Source of the DNA: Rhipicephalus microplus
Lineage: Eukaryota > Arthropoda > Arachnida > Ixodida > Ixodidae
Direction: 5' to 3'
NCBI RefSeq assembly: GCF_043290135.1
Contig: NC_134707.1
Location: forward strand, 135,657,319-135,721,318
DNA length: 64,000 nucleotides
Part shown: piece after piece, positions 35,836 to 48,200 of the stretch
How the letters are laid out: each line of letters opens with the position of its first letter
Position numbering within the stretch: position 1 is the first letter of the stretch
Translations under genes and position numbers: made by a program
Notes under the pieces: model-generated
What the model was told of the DNA's origin: nothing
Seen by the model: only the letters and a program-made list of their open reading frames with translations
Database searches by the model: none

Positions 35836-36884
35836 TGCAGTCTCTAGTTGTTGAGTTTCTAGTTGTGAAGTTTATAGTTGTGGGGTTTCTAGCTGTGAAG
35901 TTTCTAGTGTCTGAGTTCCTAGTTCTGGAGTTTCTGACTGTGAAGTTTCCAGTTGCGGAGTTTCTAGTTGTGGAGTTTCTAGTTGTGAGGTTCGTAGTTG
36001 TGGAGTTTCTAGTGGTGGAGTTTCTAGTTGTGGAGTCTCTAGTTGTGGAGTTTCTAGTTGTAGAGTTTCTAGTTGCGAACTCTCAAGTTGTGGAGTTTCT
36101 AGTTGTGGAGCTACTAGTTGTCGGGTTCGTAGTTATGGAATTTGTATTTGTGGAGTATCTAGTTGTGGTAGTTCAAGTTGTGGGGTTTCTAGCTGTGGAG
36201 TTCCTAGTTGCGGAGTTTTTAGTTGCAGAGTTTCTAGTTGCGGAGTTTTCTAGTTGTGAAGTTTCTGGTTGCAGAGTTTCAAGTTGTGGAGTTTCTAGTT
36301 GTGAGGTTCGTAGTTGTGGAGTTTCTAGTTGTGGAGTTTCTAGTTGTGGAGTCTGTAGAAGTAGAGTTTCTAGTTGTTGAGTTTATAGTTGTGGAGTTTC
36401 TAGTTGTGGAGTGTCTGGTTATAGAGTTTCTAGTTGTGCAGTCTCTAGTTGCTGAGTTTCTAGTTGTGAAGTTCGTAGTTGTGGGGTTTCTAGCTTTGGA
36501 GTTTCTAGTTGCGGAGTTTCTAGTTGCAGAGTTTCTAGTTGCGGAGTTTCAAGTTGCAGAGTTTCTAGTTGTGGAGTTTCTAGTTGGGGAGATTCTAGTT
36601 GCGGAGTTTCTAGTTGTGCAGTTTCGAGTTGTCGGGTTTCTAGTTGCGGAGTTTCTAGTTGTAAAGTTTCTAGTTGTGGAGCTTTTAGTTTAGGAGTCTC
36701 TAGTTGTTGAGTCTCTAGTTGAGGAATTTCTAGTTGTGGAGTTTCTAGTGTTGGAGTTCCTAGTTGTGGAGTTTCTGACTGTGGAGTTTCCAGTTGTGGA
36801 GTGTCTAGTTGTGGAGTTTCTAGTTGTGAGGTTCGTAGTTGTGGAGTTTATAGTTGTGGAGTCTGTAGTTGTGGAGTTTCTAGT

Positions 36885-38080
36885 TGTGGAGTTTCTAGTT
36901 GCGAACTCTCAAGTTGTGGAGTTTCTAGTGGAGGAGTTTCTAGTTGTGGGATTCGTAGTTGTGGAATTTGTATTTGTGGAGTATCTAGTTGTGGTAGTTC
37001 AAGTTGTGGGGTTTCTAGCTGTGGAGTTCCTAGTTGCGGAGTTTGTAGTTGCAGAATTTCTAGTTGCGGAGTTTTCTAGTTGTGGAGTTTCTAGTTGCAG
37101 AGTTTTAAGTTGTGGAGTTTCTAGCTGTGGAGTTTTTAGTTGCGGAGTTTCTAGTTGCGGAGTTTCTAGTTGTGGAGTTTCTAGTTGTGGACTTTGTAGT
37201 TGTGGTGTATCTAGTTGTAATGTTTCAAGCTAAGGAGTTTCTAGCTGTGGAGTTTCTAGTTGCGGAGTTTCTAGTTGCAGAGTTTCTAGTTGCGGAGTTT
37301 TCTAGTCGTGGAGATTCTAGTTGCGGAGTTTGCAGTTGTGGAGTTTCTAGTTGCGGAGTCTCTAGTTGTGCAGTCTCTAGCTGTTGAGTTGCTAGTTGTG
37401 AAGTTTATAGTCGTGGGGTTTCTAGCTGTGGAGTTTTTAGTTGCGGAGTTTCTAGTTGCAGAGTTTCCAGTTACGGAGTTTCTAGTTGCGGAGTTTCTAG
37501 TTGTGGAGTTTCTAGTTGGGAAGTTTCTAGTTGCGGAGTTTCTAGTTGTGGTGTTTCTAGTTGTCGGGTTTCTAGTTTAGGAGTCTCTAGTTGTTGAGTG
37601 TCTAGATGAGGAATTTCTAGTTGTGGAGATTCTAGTGTTGGAGTTCCTAGTTGTGGAGTTTCTGACTGTGGAGTTTCCAGTTGCGGAGTTTCTAGTTGTG
37701 GAGTTTCTAGTTGTGAGGTTCGTAGTTGTGGAATTTCCAGTGGTGGAGTTTTCAGTTGTGGAGTCCCTAGTTGTGGAGTTTCTAGTTGTGGAGTTTCTAG
37801 TTGCGAACTCTCAAGTTGTGGAGTTTCTAGTTGTGGAGTTTCTAGTTGTGGGGTTCGTAGTTGTGGTATTTGTATTTGTGGAGTATCTAGTTGTGGTAGT
37901 TCAAGCTGTGGGATTTCTAGCTGTGGAGTTCCTAGTTGCGGAGTTTCTAGTTGCAGAGTTTCTAGTTGTGGAGTTTTCTAGTTGTTAAGTTTCTAGTTGC
38001 AGAGTTTCAAGTTGTGGAGTCTGTAGTTGTGGAGTATCTATTTGTTGGGTTTCAAGTTGTGGAGTTTCTAGTTGTGGAGT
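36885..38080. repeat. 1.2-kb segment repeated 2,434 bp downstream, copy 1
   Basis: This segment matches 39,319-40,514 at a constant offset of 2,434 bp. Shared unusual units include GAGTTTTAAGTTGTGG (37,101 and 39,535), CTTTGTAGTTGTGG (37,190 and 39,624), TTGGGAAGTTTC (37,525 and 39,959) and GTAGTTGTGGAGTATC. It is array only. The left edge is approximate, since the phrase starting GCGAACTCTC is common elsewhere. Confidence 0.76.
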
Positions 38081-39318
38081 TTCAAGTTGTGGAGTTTCTA
38101 GTTGCGGAGTTACTAGCTGTGGAGTTTGTAGTTGTGGAGTTTCTAGTTGTGGAGTTTCTAGCTGTGGATTTTCTAGTTGTGCAGTCTCTAGTTATTGAGT
38201 TTCTAGTTGTGAAGTTTATAGTTGTGGGGTTTCTAGCTGTGAAGTTTCTAGTTGCGGAGTTTCTAGTTGCAGAGTTTCTAGTTGCGGAGTTTCTAGTTGC
38301 AGAGTATCTAGTTGTGGAGTTTCTAGTTGCGGAGTTACTAGCTGTGGAGTTTCTAGTTGTGGATTGTCTAGTTGTGGAGTTTGTAGCTGTGGAGTTTCTA
38401 GTTGTGCAGTCTCTAGTTGTTGAGTTTATAGTTGTGAAGTTTATAGTTGTGGGGTTTCTAGCTGTGAAGTTTCTAGTGTCTGAGTTCCTAGTTCTGGAGT
38501 TTCTGACTGTGGAGTTTCCAGTTGCGGAGTTTCTAGTTGTGGAGTTTCTAGTTGTGAGGTTCGTAGTTGTTGAGTTTCTAGTGGTGGAGTTTCTAGTTGT
38601 GGAGTCTCCAGTTGTGGAGTTTCTAGTTGTGGAGTTTCTAGTTGCGAACTCTCAAGTTGTGGAGTTTCTAGTTGTGGAGCTTCTAGTTGTCGGGTTCGTA
38701 GTTATGGAATTTGTATTTGTGGAGTATCTAGTTGTGGTAGTTCAAGTTGTGGGGTTTCTAGCTGTGGAGTTCCTAAGTGCGGAGTTTCTAGTTGCAGAGT
38801 TTTTAGTTGCGGAGTTTTCTAGTTGTGAAGTTTCTGGTTGCAGAGTTTCAAGTTGTTGAGTTTCTAGTTGTGGAGTTTCTAGTTGTGGAGTCTCTAGTAG
38901 TACAGTTTCTAGTTCTGGAGTTTCTAGTTGTGGAGTGTCTGGCTATAGAGTTTCTAGTTGTGCAGTCTCTAGTTGCTGAGTTTCTAGTTGTGAAGTTCGT
39001 AGTTGTAGGGTTTCTAGCTGTGGAGTTTCTAGTTGCGGAGTTTCTAGTTGCAGAGTTTCTAGTTGCGGAGTTTCAAGTTGCAGAGTTTCTAGTTGTGGAG
39101 TTTCTAGTTGGGGAGATTCTAGTTGCGGAGTTTCTAGTTGTGCAGTTTCGAGTTGTCGGGTTTCTAGTTGCGGAGTTTCTAGTTGTAAAGTTTCTAGTTG
39201 TGGAGCTTTTAGTTTAGGATTCTCTAGTTGTTGAGTCTCTAGTTGAGGAATTTCTGGTTGTAGAGTTTCTAGTGCTGGAGTTCCTAGTTGTGGAGTTTCT
39301 GACTGTGGAGTTCCCAGT
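38081..39318. repeat. Linking array between the 2,434-bp pair
   Basis: About 38,150-38,820 follows the series at 35,581-36,251 (offset 2,569, shared TAGTTCTGGAG near 38,490 and 35,921). About 38,811-39,230 follows the sub-block head at 5,388, with a 75-bp shortening near 38,900 that brings GAGTCTCTAGTAG directly to a TAGTTCTGGAG unit. There is no gene. Confidence 0.65.
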
Positions 39319-40514
39319 TGTGGAGTTTCTAGTTGCGAACTCTCAAGTTCTGGAGTTTCTAGTGGAGGAGTTTCTAGTTGTGGGGTTCGTAGCTGTGGAA
39401 TTTGTATTTGTGGAGTATCTAGTTGTGGTAGTTCAAGTTGTGGGGTTTCTAGCTGTGGAGTTCCTAGTTGCGGAGTTTCTAGTTGCAGAATTTCTAGTTG
39501 CGGAGTTTTCTAGTTGTGGAGTTTCTAGTTGCAGAGTTTTAAGTTGTGGAGTTTCTAGCTGTGGAGTTTTTAGTTGCGGAGTTTCTAGTTGCGGAGTTTC
39601 TAGTTGTGGAGTTTCTAGTTGTGGACTTTGTAGTTGTGGCGTATCTAGTTGTAATGTTTCAAGCTAAGGAGTTTCTAGCTGTGGAGTTTCTAGTTGCGGA
39701 GTTTCTAGTTGCAGAGTTTTTAGTTGCGGAGTTTTCTAGTCGTGGAGATTCTAGTTGCGGAGTTTGCAGTTGTGGAATTTCTAGTTGCGGAGTCTCTAGT
39801 TGTGCAGTCTCTAGCTGTTGAGTTGCTAGTTGTGAAGTTTATAGTTGTGGGGTTTCTAGCTGTGGAGTTTTTAGTTGCGGAGTTTCTAGTTGCAGAGTTT
39901 CCAGTTACGGAGTTTCTAGTTGCGGAGTTTCTAGTTGTGGAGTTTCTAGTTGGGAAGTTTCTAGTTGCGGAGTTTCTAGTTGTGGTGTTTCTAGTTGTCG
40001 GGTTTCTAGTTTAGGAGTCTCTAGTTGTTGAGTGTCTAGATGAGGAATTTATAGTTGCGGAGATTCTAGTGTTGGAGTTCCTAGTTGTGGAGTTTCTGAC
40101 TGTGGAGTTTCCAGTTGCGGAGTTTCTAGTTGTGGAGTTTCTAGTTGTGAGGTTCGTAGTTGTGGAATTTCCAGTGGTGGAGTTTCTAGCTGTGGAGTCC
40201 CTAGTTGTGGAGTTTCTAGTTGTGGAGTTTCTAGTTGCGAACTCTCAAGTTGTGGAGTTTCTAGTTGTGGAGTTTCTAGTTGTGGGGTTCGTAGTTGTGG
40301 TATTTGTATTTGTGGAGTATCTAGTTGTGGTAGTTCAAGTTGTGGGGATTCTCGCTGTGGAGTTCCTAGTTGCGGAGTTTCTAGTTGCAGAGTTTTTAGT
40401 TGTGGAGTTTTCTAGTTGTGAAGTTTCTAGTTGCAGAGTTTCAAGTTTTGGAGTCTGTAGTTGTGGAGTATCTATTTGTTGGGTTTCAAGTTGTGGAGTT
40501 TCTAGTTGTGGAGT
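39319..40514. repeat. 1.2-kb segment repeated, copy 2
   Basis: This is the partner of 36,885-38,080. Differences are single bases, for example CTTTGTAGTTGTGG followed by C in place of T near 39,640, and GGGGATTCTCG near 40,345 where copy 1 has GGGATTTCTAG. It ends where GAGTTTGTAGCTG (40,508) departs from the copy 1 series near 38,075. Confidence 0.76.
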
Positions 40515-40904
40515 TTGTAGCTGTGGAGTTTCTAGTTGTTGAGTTCCTAGTTGACGAGTTTCTATTTGCGAAGTCTCAAGTTGTCGAGTTTCTAGTTGTG
40601 GAGTTTCTAGTTGGGGAGTTTCTAGTTGCGGAGTTTCTAGTTGTGGAGTTTCTAGTTGTCGGGTTTCTAGTTGCGGAATTTCTAGTTGTAAAGTTTCTAG
40701 TTGTGGAGCTTTTAGTTGAGGAATTTCAAGTTGTGGAGTTTCTAGTGTCTGAGTTCCTAGTTCTGGAGTTTCTGACTGTGAAGTTTCCAGTTGCGGAGTT
40801 TCTAGTTGTGGAGTTTCTAGTTGTGAGGTTCGTAGTTGTGGAGTTTCTAGTGGTGGAGTTTCTAGTTGTGGAGTCTCTAGTTGTGGAGTTTCGAGTTAAG
40901 GAGT
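40515..40904. repeat. Linking array before the 7.8-kb duplication
   Basis: It holds a short series with GTTGACGAGTTTC, ATTTGCGAAGTCTC and GTTGTCGAG (about 40,550-40,580) that recurs only at about 50,280-50,320 inside the second 7.8-kb copy, followed by units like those at 6,600-6,760. It is plain array without coding potential. Confidence 0.6.
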
Positions 40905-42343
40905 TTCTAGTTGTGGAGTTTCTAGCTGTGGAGTTTCTAGTTGCAGAGTTTCTAGTTGCGGAGTTTCTAGTTGTGGAGTTTCTAGTTGTGGAGTTTCTAG
41001 TTGTAAAGTTTATAGTTGTGGAGCTTTTAGTTTAGGAGTCTCTAGTTGTTGAGTCTCTAGTGGAGGAATTTCTAGTTGTGGAGTTTCTAGTGTTGGAGTT
41101 CCTAGTTGTGGAGTTTCTGACTGTGGAGTTTACAGTTGTGGAGTGTCTAGTTGTGGAGTTTCTAGTTGTGAGGTTCGTAGTTGTGGAGTTTCTAGTTGTG
41201 GAGTCTCTAGTTGTGGAGTTTCTAGTTGTGGAGTTTCTAGTGGTTGAGTTTCTAGTTGTGGGATTCGTAGTTGTGGAATTTGTATTTGTGGAGTATCTAG
41301 TTGTGGTAGTTCAAGTCTTGGGGTTTCTAGCTGTGGAGTTCCCAGTTGCGGAGTTTCTAGTTGCAGAATTTCTAGTTGCGGAGTTTTCTAGTTTCTAGTT
41401 GTGGAGTTTCTAGTTTTGGAATTTGTAGTTGTGGAGTATCTAGTTGTAATGTTTCAAGCTAAGGAGTTTCTAGCTGTTGAGTTTCTAGTTGCGGAGTTTC
41501 TAGTTGCAGAATTTCTAGTTGAGGAGTTTTCAAGTCTTGGGGTTTCTAGTTGCGGAGTTTGCAGTTGCGGAGTTTCTAGTTGCGGAGTCTCTAGTTGTGC
41601 AGTCTCTAGCTGTTGAGTTGCTAGTTGTGAAGTTTATAGTTGTGGGGTTTCTAGCTGTGGAGTTTCTAGTTGCGGAGTTTCTAGTTGCAGAGTTTCTAGT
41701 TACGGAGTTTCTAGTTGCGGAGTTTCTAGTTGTGGAGTTTCTAGTTGGGGAGTTTCTAGTTGCGCAGTTTCTAGTTGTGGAGTTTTTAGTTGTCGGGTTT
41801 CTAGTTGCGGAGTTTCTAGTTGTAAAGTTTCTAGTTGTGGAGTATTTAGTTTAGGAGTCTCTAGTTGTTGAGTCTCTAGATGAGGAATTTCTAGTTGTGG
41901 AGATTCTAGTGTTGGAGTTCCTAGTTGTGGAGTTTCTGACTGTGGAGTTTGCAGTTGCGGAGTTTCTAGTTGTGGAGTTTCTAGTTGCGAGGTTCGTAGT
42001 TGTGGAATTTCCAGTGGTGGAGTTTCTAGTTGTGGAGTCCCAAGTTGTGGAGTTTCTAGTTGTGGAGTTTCTAGTTGCGAATTCTCAAGTTGTGGAGTTT
42101 CTAGTTGTGGAGTTTCTAGTAGTGGGGTTCGTAGTTGTGGTATTTGTATTTGTGGAGTATCTAGTTTTGGTAGTTCAAGTTGTGGGGTTTCTAGCTGTGG
42201 AGTTCCTAGTTGCGGAGTTTCTGGTTGCAGAGTTTCCAGTTGCGAAGTTTTCTAGTTTTGGAGTTTCTGGTTGCAGAGTTTCAAGTTGGGGAGTTTCTAG
42301 TTGTGGAGTTTCTAGTTATGGAGTTTCTAGTTGCGGAATTTGT

Positions 42344-42348
42344 AAAAA
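42344..42348. repeat. A5 run in a unit (marker of the 7.8-kb block)
   Basis: The unit that elsewhere reads TTTGTAGTTGTGG here reads TTTGTAAAAAGTGG. The same change is at 50,142-50,146 and nowhere else that I saw. It dates to before the 7.8-kb duplication and makes a convenient marker for separating these copies from the rest of the array. Confidence 0.9.
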
Positions 42349-42828
42349 GTGGAGTATCTAGTGGTGGTGTTTCAAGTTGTGGAGTCTGTAGTTGTGGAGT
42401 ATCTATTTGTTGGGTTTCAAGTTGTGGAAATTGTAGTTGCGGAGTTTCTAGTTGTGGAGTTTCTAGTTGTGAGGTTCGTAGTTGTGGAGTTTCTAGTGGT
42501 GGAGTTTCTAGTTGTGGAGTCTCCAGTTGTGGAGTTTCTAGCTGTGGAGTTTCTAGTTGCGAACTCTCAAGTTGTGGAGTTTCTAGTTGTGGAGCTTCTA
42601 GTTGTCGGGTTCGTAGTTATGGAATTTGTATTTGTGGAGTATCTAGTTGTGGTAGTTCAAGTTGTGGGGTTTCTAGCTGTGGAGTTCCTAGTTGCGGAGT
42701 TTCTAGTTGCAGAGTTTCTAGTTGCGGAGTTTTCTAGTTGTGAAGTTTCTGGTTGCAGAGTTTCAAGTTGTTGAGTTTCTAGTTGTGGAGTTTCTAGTTG
42801 TGGAGTCTCTAGTAGTAGAGTTTCTAGT

Positions 42829-45280
42829 TGCCGAGTTTCTTGTTGCGGAGTTTCTAGTTGCGGACTTTCTAGATGTGGAGTTTCTAGTTGCAGATTTTGT
42901 AGTTGCGGAGTTTCTAGCTGTGGAGTTTCTAGTTGCGGAGTTTCTAGTTGTGGAGTTTCTAGTTGTGAGGTTCATAGTTGTGGAGTTTCTAGTTGTGGAG
43001 TTTTTAATTCTGGAGTCTCTAGTTGTGGAGCTTCAAGTTTTGGAGTTTGTAGTTGCGAAGTCTCAAGTTGTGGAGTTGTGGAGTCTGTAGTTTCGGAGTT
43101 TCAAGTTGTAGAGTCTGTAGTTGTGGAGTATTTATTTGTTGGGTTTCATGTTGTGGAGTTTCTAGTTGGGGAGTTTCTGGTTGTTGGGTTTCTAGTTGCC
43201 GAGTTTCTAGTTGCGGAGCCTCAAGTTGTGGAGTTTCTAGCTGTGGAGTTTCTAGTTGCGGAGTTTCTAGTTGCGAAGTTTCTAGTTGTGGAGTTTCTAG
43301 TTGTGGAATTCGTAGTTGTGGAGTATCTAGTTGTGGTGTTTCAAGTAGCGAAGTTTCTAGCTGTGGAGTTTCTAATAGCGGGGTTTCTAGTTGCAGAGTT
43401 TCTAGTTGCGGAGTTTGTAGTTGCGGAATTTCTAGTTGTGGGGTTTCTAGTTGAGGAGTTTGTAGTTGTGGGTTTTGTAGTTGTGGAATATCTAGTTGTG
43501 GAGTTTCAAGTTGTGGAGTTTCAAGTTGTGGATTTTGAAGTTGTAGAGAACCTAGTTGCGGATTGTCTAGTTGGGAGTTCCTAGTTGTGGAGTGTTCTAG
43601 TTGTGGAATCTGTAGTTGCGGAGTTTATAGTGGTGGATTTTCTAGCTGAGGAGTTTCTAGTTGCGGAGTTTCTAGTTGCAGATTTTCTAGTTGCGGACTT
43701 TCTAGCTGTGGAGTTTCCAGTTGTGGAGTTTCTAGTTGCGGAGTTTCAAGTTGTGGAATTTATAGGTGTGGAGTTTCTACTTGTGGAGTTTCTAGTGGTC
43801 GGGTCTTGTTGCGGAGTTTCTAGTTGTGGAGTTTCTACTTGTGGAGATTCTAGTTGTGGAGTTTTTAGTTGCGGAGTTTCTAGTTGCGGAGTTTCTGGTT
43901 GTGGAGTTTCAAGTTGTGGAGTATCAATCTGTGGAGTTTCTAGTTGTGGATTATCAATTTGTGGAGTTCCTAGTTGTGGAGTCTCTAGTTGTGGAGTTTC
44001 TAGTTGTCGAGTGTCTATTTGTAGAGTTTCTAGTTGTGCAGTTTCTAGTTGGGGAGTTTCTAGATGGAGTTTTTAGTTTTCGAGTTTCTAGTTGTAGAGT
44101 TTTTAGTTGCAGAGTTCCTAGTTGTGGAGTTTCTAGTTGTGGGGTTTCTAGTTGCGGAAATTCTAGCTGTGGAGTTTCTACTTATGGAATCTCAAGTCGT
44201 GCAGTTTCTAGTTGTTGAGTCTCAAGTTGTGGAATTTCTAGTTGTGGAGTTTCTAGTTGCGGAGTTTGTTGTTGCAGAGTTTCTATATGTGGAGTTTCTG
44301 GTTGTCGAGTTTTTGGCTGTGGAGTTTCCAGTTGCGGAGTTTCTAGTTGTGGAGTCTCTAGTTGTGGAGTTTCTAGTTGTGGAGTTTCTAGTCGTGGAGT
44401 TTCTAGCTGTGGAGTTTCTAGTTGCGGAGTTTCTAGTGTCAGAGTTTCTAGTTGTGGAGATTCTAGTTGCCGAGTTTCTAGTTGCGAAGTCTCAAGTTGT
44501 GGAGTTTCTAGCTGTGGAGTTTCTAGTAGCGGAGTTTCTAGTTGCGGAGTTTCTAGTTGTGGAGTTTCTAGTTGTGGAGTCTCTAGTAGTAGAGTTTCTA
44601 GTTGTGGAGTTTCTAGTTGCGAAATCTCAAGTTGTGGAGTTTCTAGTGGTGAAGTTATCAGTTGTTGAATTTGTAGTTGCTGAGTTCTAGTTGCGAAGTC
44701 TCAAGTTGTGGAGTTTCTAGCTGTGGTGTTTCTAGTTGCGGAGTTTCTATTTGTGGAGTTTCTAGTTGCGGAATTTGTAGTTGTGGAGTATCTAGTTGTG
44801 GTGTTTCAAGTTGTGGAGTCTGTAGTTGTGGAGTATTTATTTGTTGGGTTTCAAGTCGTGGAGTTTCTAGTTGTGGAGTTTCTGGTTGTTGGGTTTCTAG
44901 TTGCCGAATTTCTAGTTGTGAAGTCTCAAGTTGTGAAGATTCTAGCTGTCGAGTTTCTAGTTGCGGAGCTTCTAGTTTCGGAGTTTCTAATTGTGGAGTT
45001 TCTAGTTGTGTATTTTAAAGCTATAGATTTCCTAGTTGCGGAGTGTCTAGTTGGGAGTTTCTAGTTGCGGAGTTTTCTAGTTGCGGAGTTTCTATTTGCG
45101 GACTTTCTAGCTGTGGAGTTTCTAGTTGCAGATTTTCTAGTTGCGGAGTTTCTAGCTGTGGAGTTTCTAGTAGCGGAGTTTCTAGTTGTGGAGTTTCTAG
45201 TTGTGAGGTTCATAGTTGTAGAGTTTCTAGTTGTGGAGTTTCGAATTCTGGAGTCTCTAGTTGAGGAATTTCTAGTTGTG
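42829..45280. repeat. Diverged island of the array, copy 1
   Basis: Units here depart most from consensus and from all other blocks: TTCATGTTGTGG (43,146), GTTGTGGAGTTGTGG (43,070, a partial unit), GAGAACCTAG (43,546), GTGGTCGGGTCTTG (43,794, shortened), GAGTATCAATCTG (43,919), CTAGATGGAG (44,061, shortened), CTTATGGAATCTC (44,182) and CTGAGTTCTAG (44,683, 2 bp short). The basic 15-bp rhythm and orientation are intact. It may be an older lineage of the satellite that escaped homogenisation. There is no gene: the open frames are EFLVV or GVSSC type with frequent shifts. Confidence 0.75.
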
Positions 45281-48200
45281 GAGTTTCTAGTGTTGGAGTT
45301 CCTAGTTGTGGAGTTTCTGACTGTGGAGTTTACAGTTGTGGAGTGTCTAGTTGTGAAGTTTCTAGTTGTGAGGTTCGTAGTTGTGGAGTTTCTAGTTGTG
45401 GAGTCTCTAGTTGTGGAGTTTCTAGTTGTGGAGTTTCTAGTTGCGAACTCTCAAGTTGTGGAGTTTCTAGTGGTGGAGTTTCTAGTTGTGGGATTCGTAG
45501 TTGTGGAATTTGTATTTGTGGAGTATCTAGTTGTGGTAGTTCAAGTTGTGGGGTTTCTAGCTGTCGAGTTCCCAGTTGCGGAGTTTCTAGTTGCAGAATT
45601 TCTAGTTGCGGAGTTTTCTAGTTTTTAGTTGTGGAGTTTCTAGTTTTGGAATTTGTAGTGGTGGAGTATCTAGTTGTAATGTTTCAAGCTAAGGAGTTTC
45701 TAGCTGTGGAGTTTCTAGTTGCGGAGTTTCTAGTTGCAGAGTTTCTAGTTGCGGAGTTTTCTAGTCGTGGAGATTCTAGTTGCGGAGTTTTCAGTTGTGG
45801 AGTTTCTAGTTGCGGAGTCTCTAGTTGTGCAGTCTCTAGCTGTTGAGTTGCTAGTTGTGAAGTTTATAGTTGTGGGGTTTCTAGCTGTGGAGTTTCTAGT
45901 TGCGGAGTTTCTAGTTGCAGAGTTTCTAGTTACGGAGTTTCTAGTTGCGGAGTTTCTAGTTGGGGAGTTTCTAGTTGCGGAGTTTCTAGTTGTGGAGTTT
46001 CTAGTTGTCGGGTTTCTAGTTGCGGAATTTCTAGTTGTAAAGTTTCTAGTTGTGGAGCTTTTAGTTGAGGAATTTCAAGTTGTGGAGTTTCTAGTGTCTG
46101 AGTTCCTAGTTGTGGAGTTTCTGACTGTGGAGTTTCCAGTTGCGAAGTTTCTAGTTGTGGAGTTTCTAGTTGTGAGGTTCGTAGTTGTGAGGTTCGCAGT
46201 TGTGGAGTTTCTATTTGTGGAGTCTCTAGTTGTGGAGTTTCTAGTTGTGGAGTTTCTAGTTGCGAACTCTCAAGTTGTGGAGATTCTAGTGGTGGAGTTT
46301 CTAGTTGTGGGATTCGGAGTTGTGGAATTTGTATTTGTGGAGTATCTAGTTGTGGTAGTTCAAGTTGTGGGGTTTCTAGCTATGGAGTTCCTAGTTGTGG
46401 AGTTTCTAGTTGCAGAGTTTCTAGTTGCGGAGTTTTCTAGTTGTGGAGTCTCTAGTAGTAGAGTTTCTAGCTGTGGAGTTTCTAGTTGCAGAGTTTCTAG
46501 TTGCATAGTTTCTAGTTGCGGAGTTTTCTAGTTGTGGAGATTCTAGTGGCGGAGTTTCAAGTTGTGGAGTTTCTAGTTACGGAGTTTCTAGTTGCGGAGT
46601 CTCTAGTTGTGCAGTCTCTAGTTGTTGAGTTTCTAGTTGTGAAGTTTATAGTTGTGGGGTTTCAAGCTATGGAGTTTCTAGTTGCGGAGTTTCTAGTTGC
46701 CGAGTTTTTAGTTGCAGAGTTTCTAGTTGTGCAGTTTCTAGTTGGGGAGTTTCTAGTTGCGGAGTTTCTAGTTGTGGAGTTTCTAGTTTCGGAATTTGTA
46801 GTGGTGGAGTATCTAGTTGTGGTGTTTCAAGTTGTGGAGTCTGTAGTTGTGGAGTATCTATTTGTCGAGTTGCAATTTGTGGAGTTTCTAGTTGTGGAGT
46901 CTCTAGTTGTGGAGTTTCTAGTTTTGGAGTTTCTAGCTCTGGAGTTTCTAGTTGCGGAGTTTCTAGTTGCAGAGTTTCAAGTTGTGGAGTTTCTAGCTGT
47001 GAGGTTCGCAGTTGTGGAGTTTCTAGTTGTGGAGTTTCTAGTTGTGGAGTCTCTAGTAGTAGAGTTTCTAGTTGTGGAGTTTCTAGTTGCGAAATCTCAA
47101 GTTGTGGAGTTTCTAGTGGTGAAGTTTCTAGTTGTTGAGTTTATAGTTGCTGAGTTTTCTTGTTGTGGAGTTTCTAGTTGCGGAGTTTCTAGTTGCGGAG
47201 TTTCTAGTTGCGGAGTTTCAAGTTGTGGAGTTTCTAGTTGGGGAGTTCCTAGTTGGGGAGCTTGTAATTTTGGAGTATCTAGTTGTGGTGTTTCAAGTTG
47301 TGGAGTCTGTAGTTGTGGAGTATCTATTTGTTGGGTTTCAAGTTGCGGAGTTTCTAGTTGTGGAGAGTCTCGTTGTTGGGTTTCTAGTTGCCGAGTTTCT
47401 AGTTGCGAAGTCTCAAGTTGTGGAGATTCTAGCTGTGGAGTTTCTAGTTGCGGAGCTTCTAGTTGCGGAGTTTCTAGTTGTGGAGTTTCTAGGTGTGGAA
47501 TTCGTAGTTGTGGAATATCTAGTTGTGGTGTTTCAAGTAGTGAAGTTTCTAGCTGTGGAGTTTCTAATTGCGGAGTTTCTAGTTGCAGAGTTTCTAGTTG
47601 CGGAGTTTCTAGTTGCAGAGATTGTAGTTGTGGAGTTTCTAGTTGGGGAGTTTCTAGTTGTGGAGTTTCTAGTTGTGGAGTTTCTAGTTGCGGAATTTGT
47701 AGTTGTGGATTATCTAGTTGTGGTGTTTCAAGTTGTGAAGTCTGTAGTTGTGGAGTATCTATTTGTTGGGTTTCAAGTTGTGGAGATTGTAGTTGTGGAG
47801 TTTCTAGCTGTGGAGTTTCTAGTTGTTGAGTTTCTAGTTGTGGAGTTTCTGACTGTGGAGTTTCCAGTGGCGGAGTTTCTAGTTGTGGAGTTTCTAGTTG
47901 TGAGGTTCGTAGTTGTGGAGTTTCTAGTGGTGGAGTTTCTAGTTGTGGAGTCTCCAGTTGTGGAGTTTCTAGTTGTGGAGTTTCTAGATGCGAACTCTCA
48001 AGTTGTGGAGTTTCTAGTTGTGGAGCTTCTAGTTGTCGGGTTCGTAGTTATGGAATTTGTATTTGTGGAGTATCTAGTTGTGGTAGTTCAAGTTGTGGGG
48101 TTTCTAGCTGTGGAGTTCCTAAGTGCGGAGTTTCTAATTGCAGAGTTTTTAGTTGCGGAGTTTTCTAGTTGTGAAGTTTCTGGTTGCAGAGTTTCAATTC

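Noticed and set aside
42763..42975. Frame of TTRNS repeats on - as a small asparagine- and threonine-rich protein
   Set aside because: It is the third reading of the same array on the reverse strand. Its partner at 50,305-50,487 differs in length because of the segment swap.
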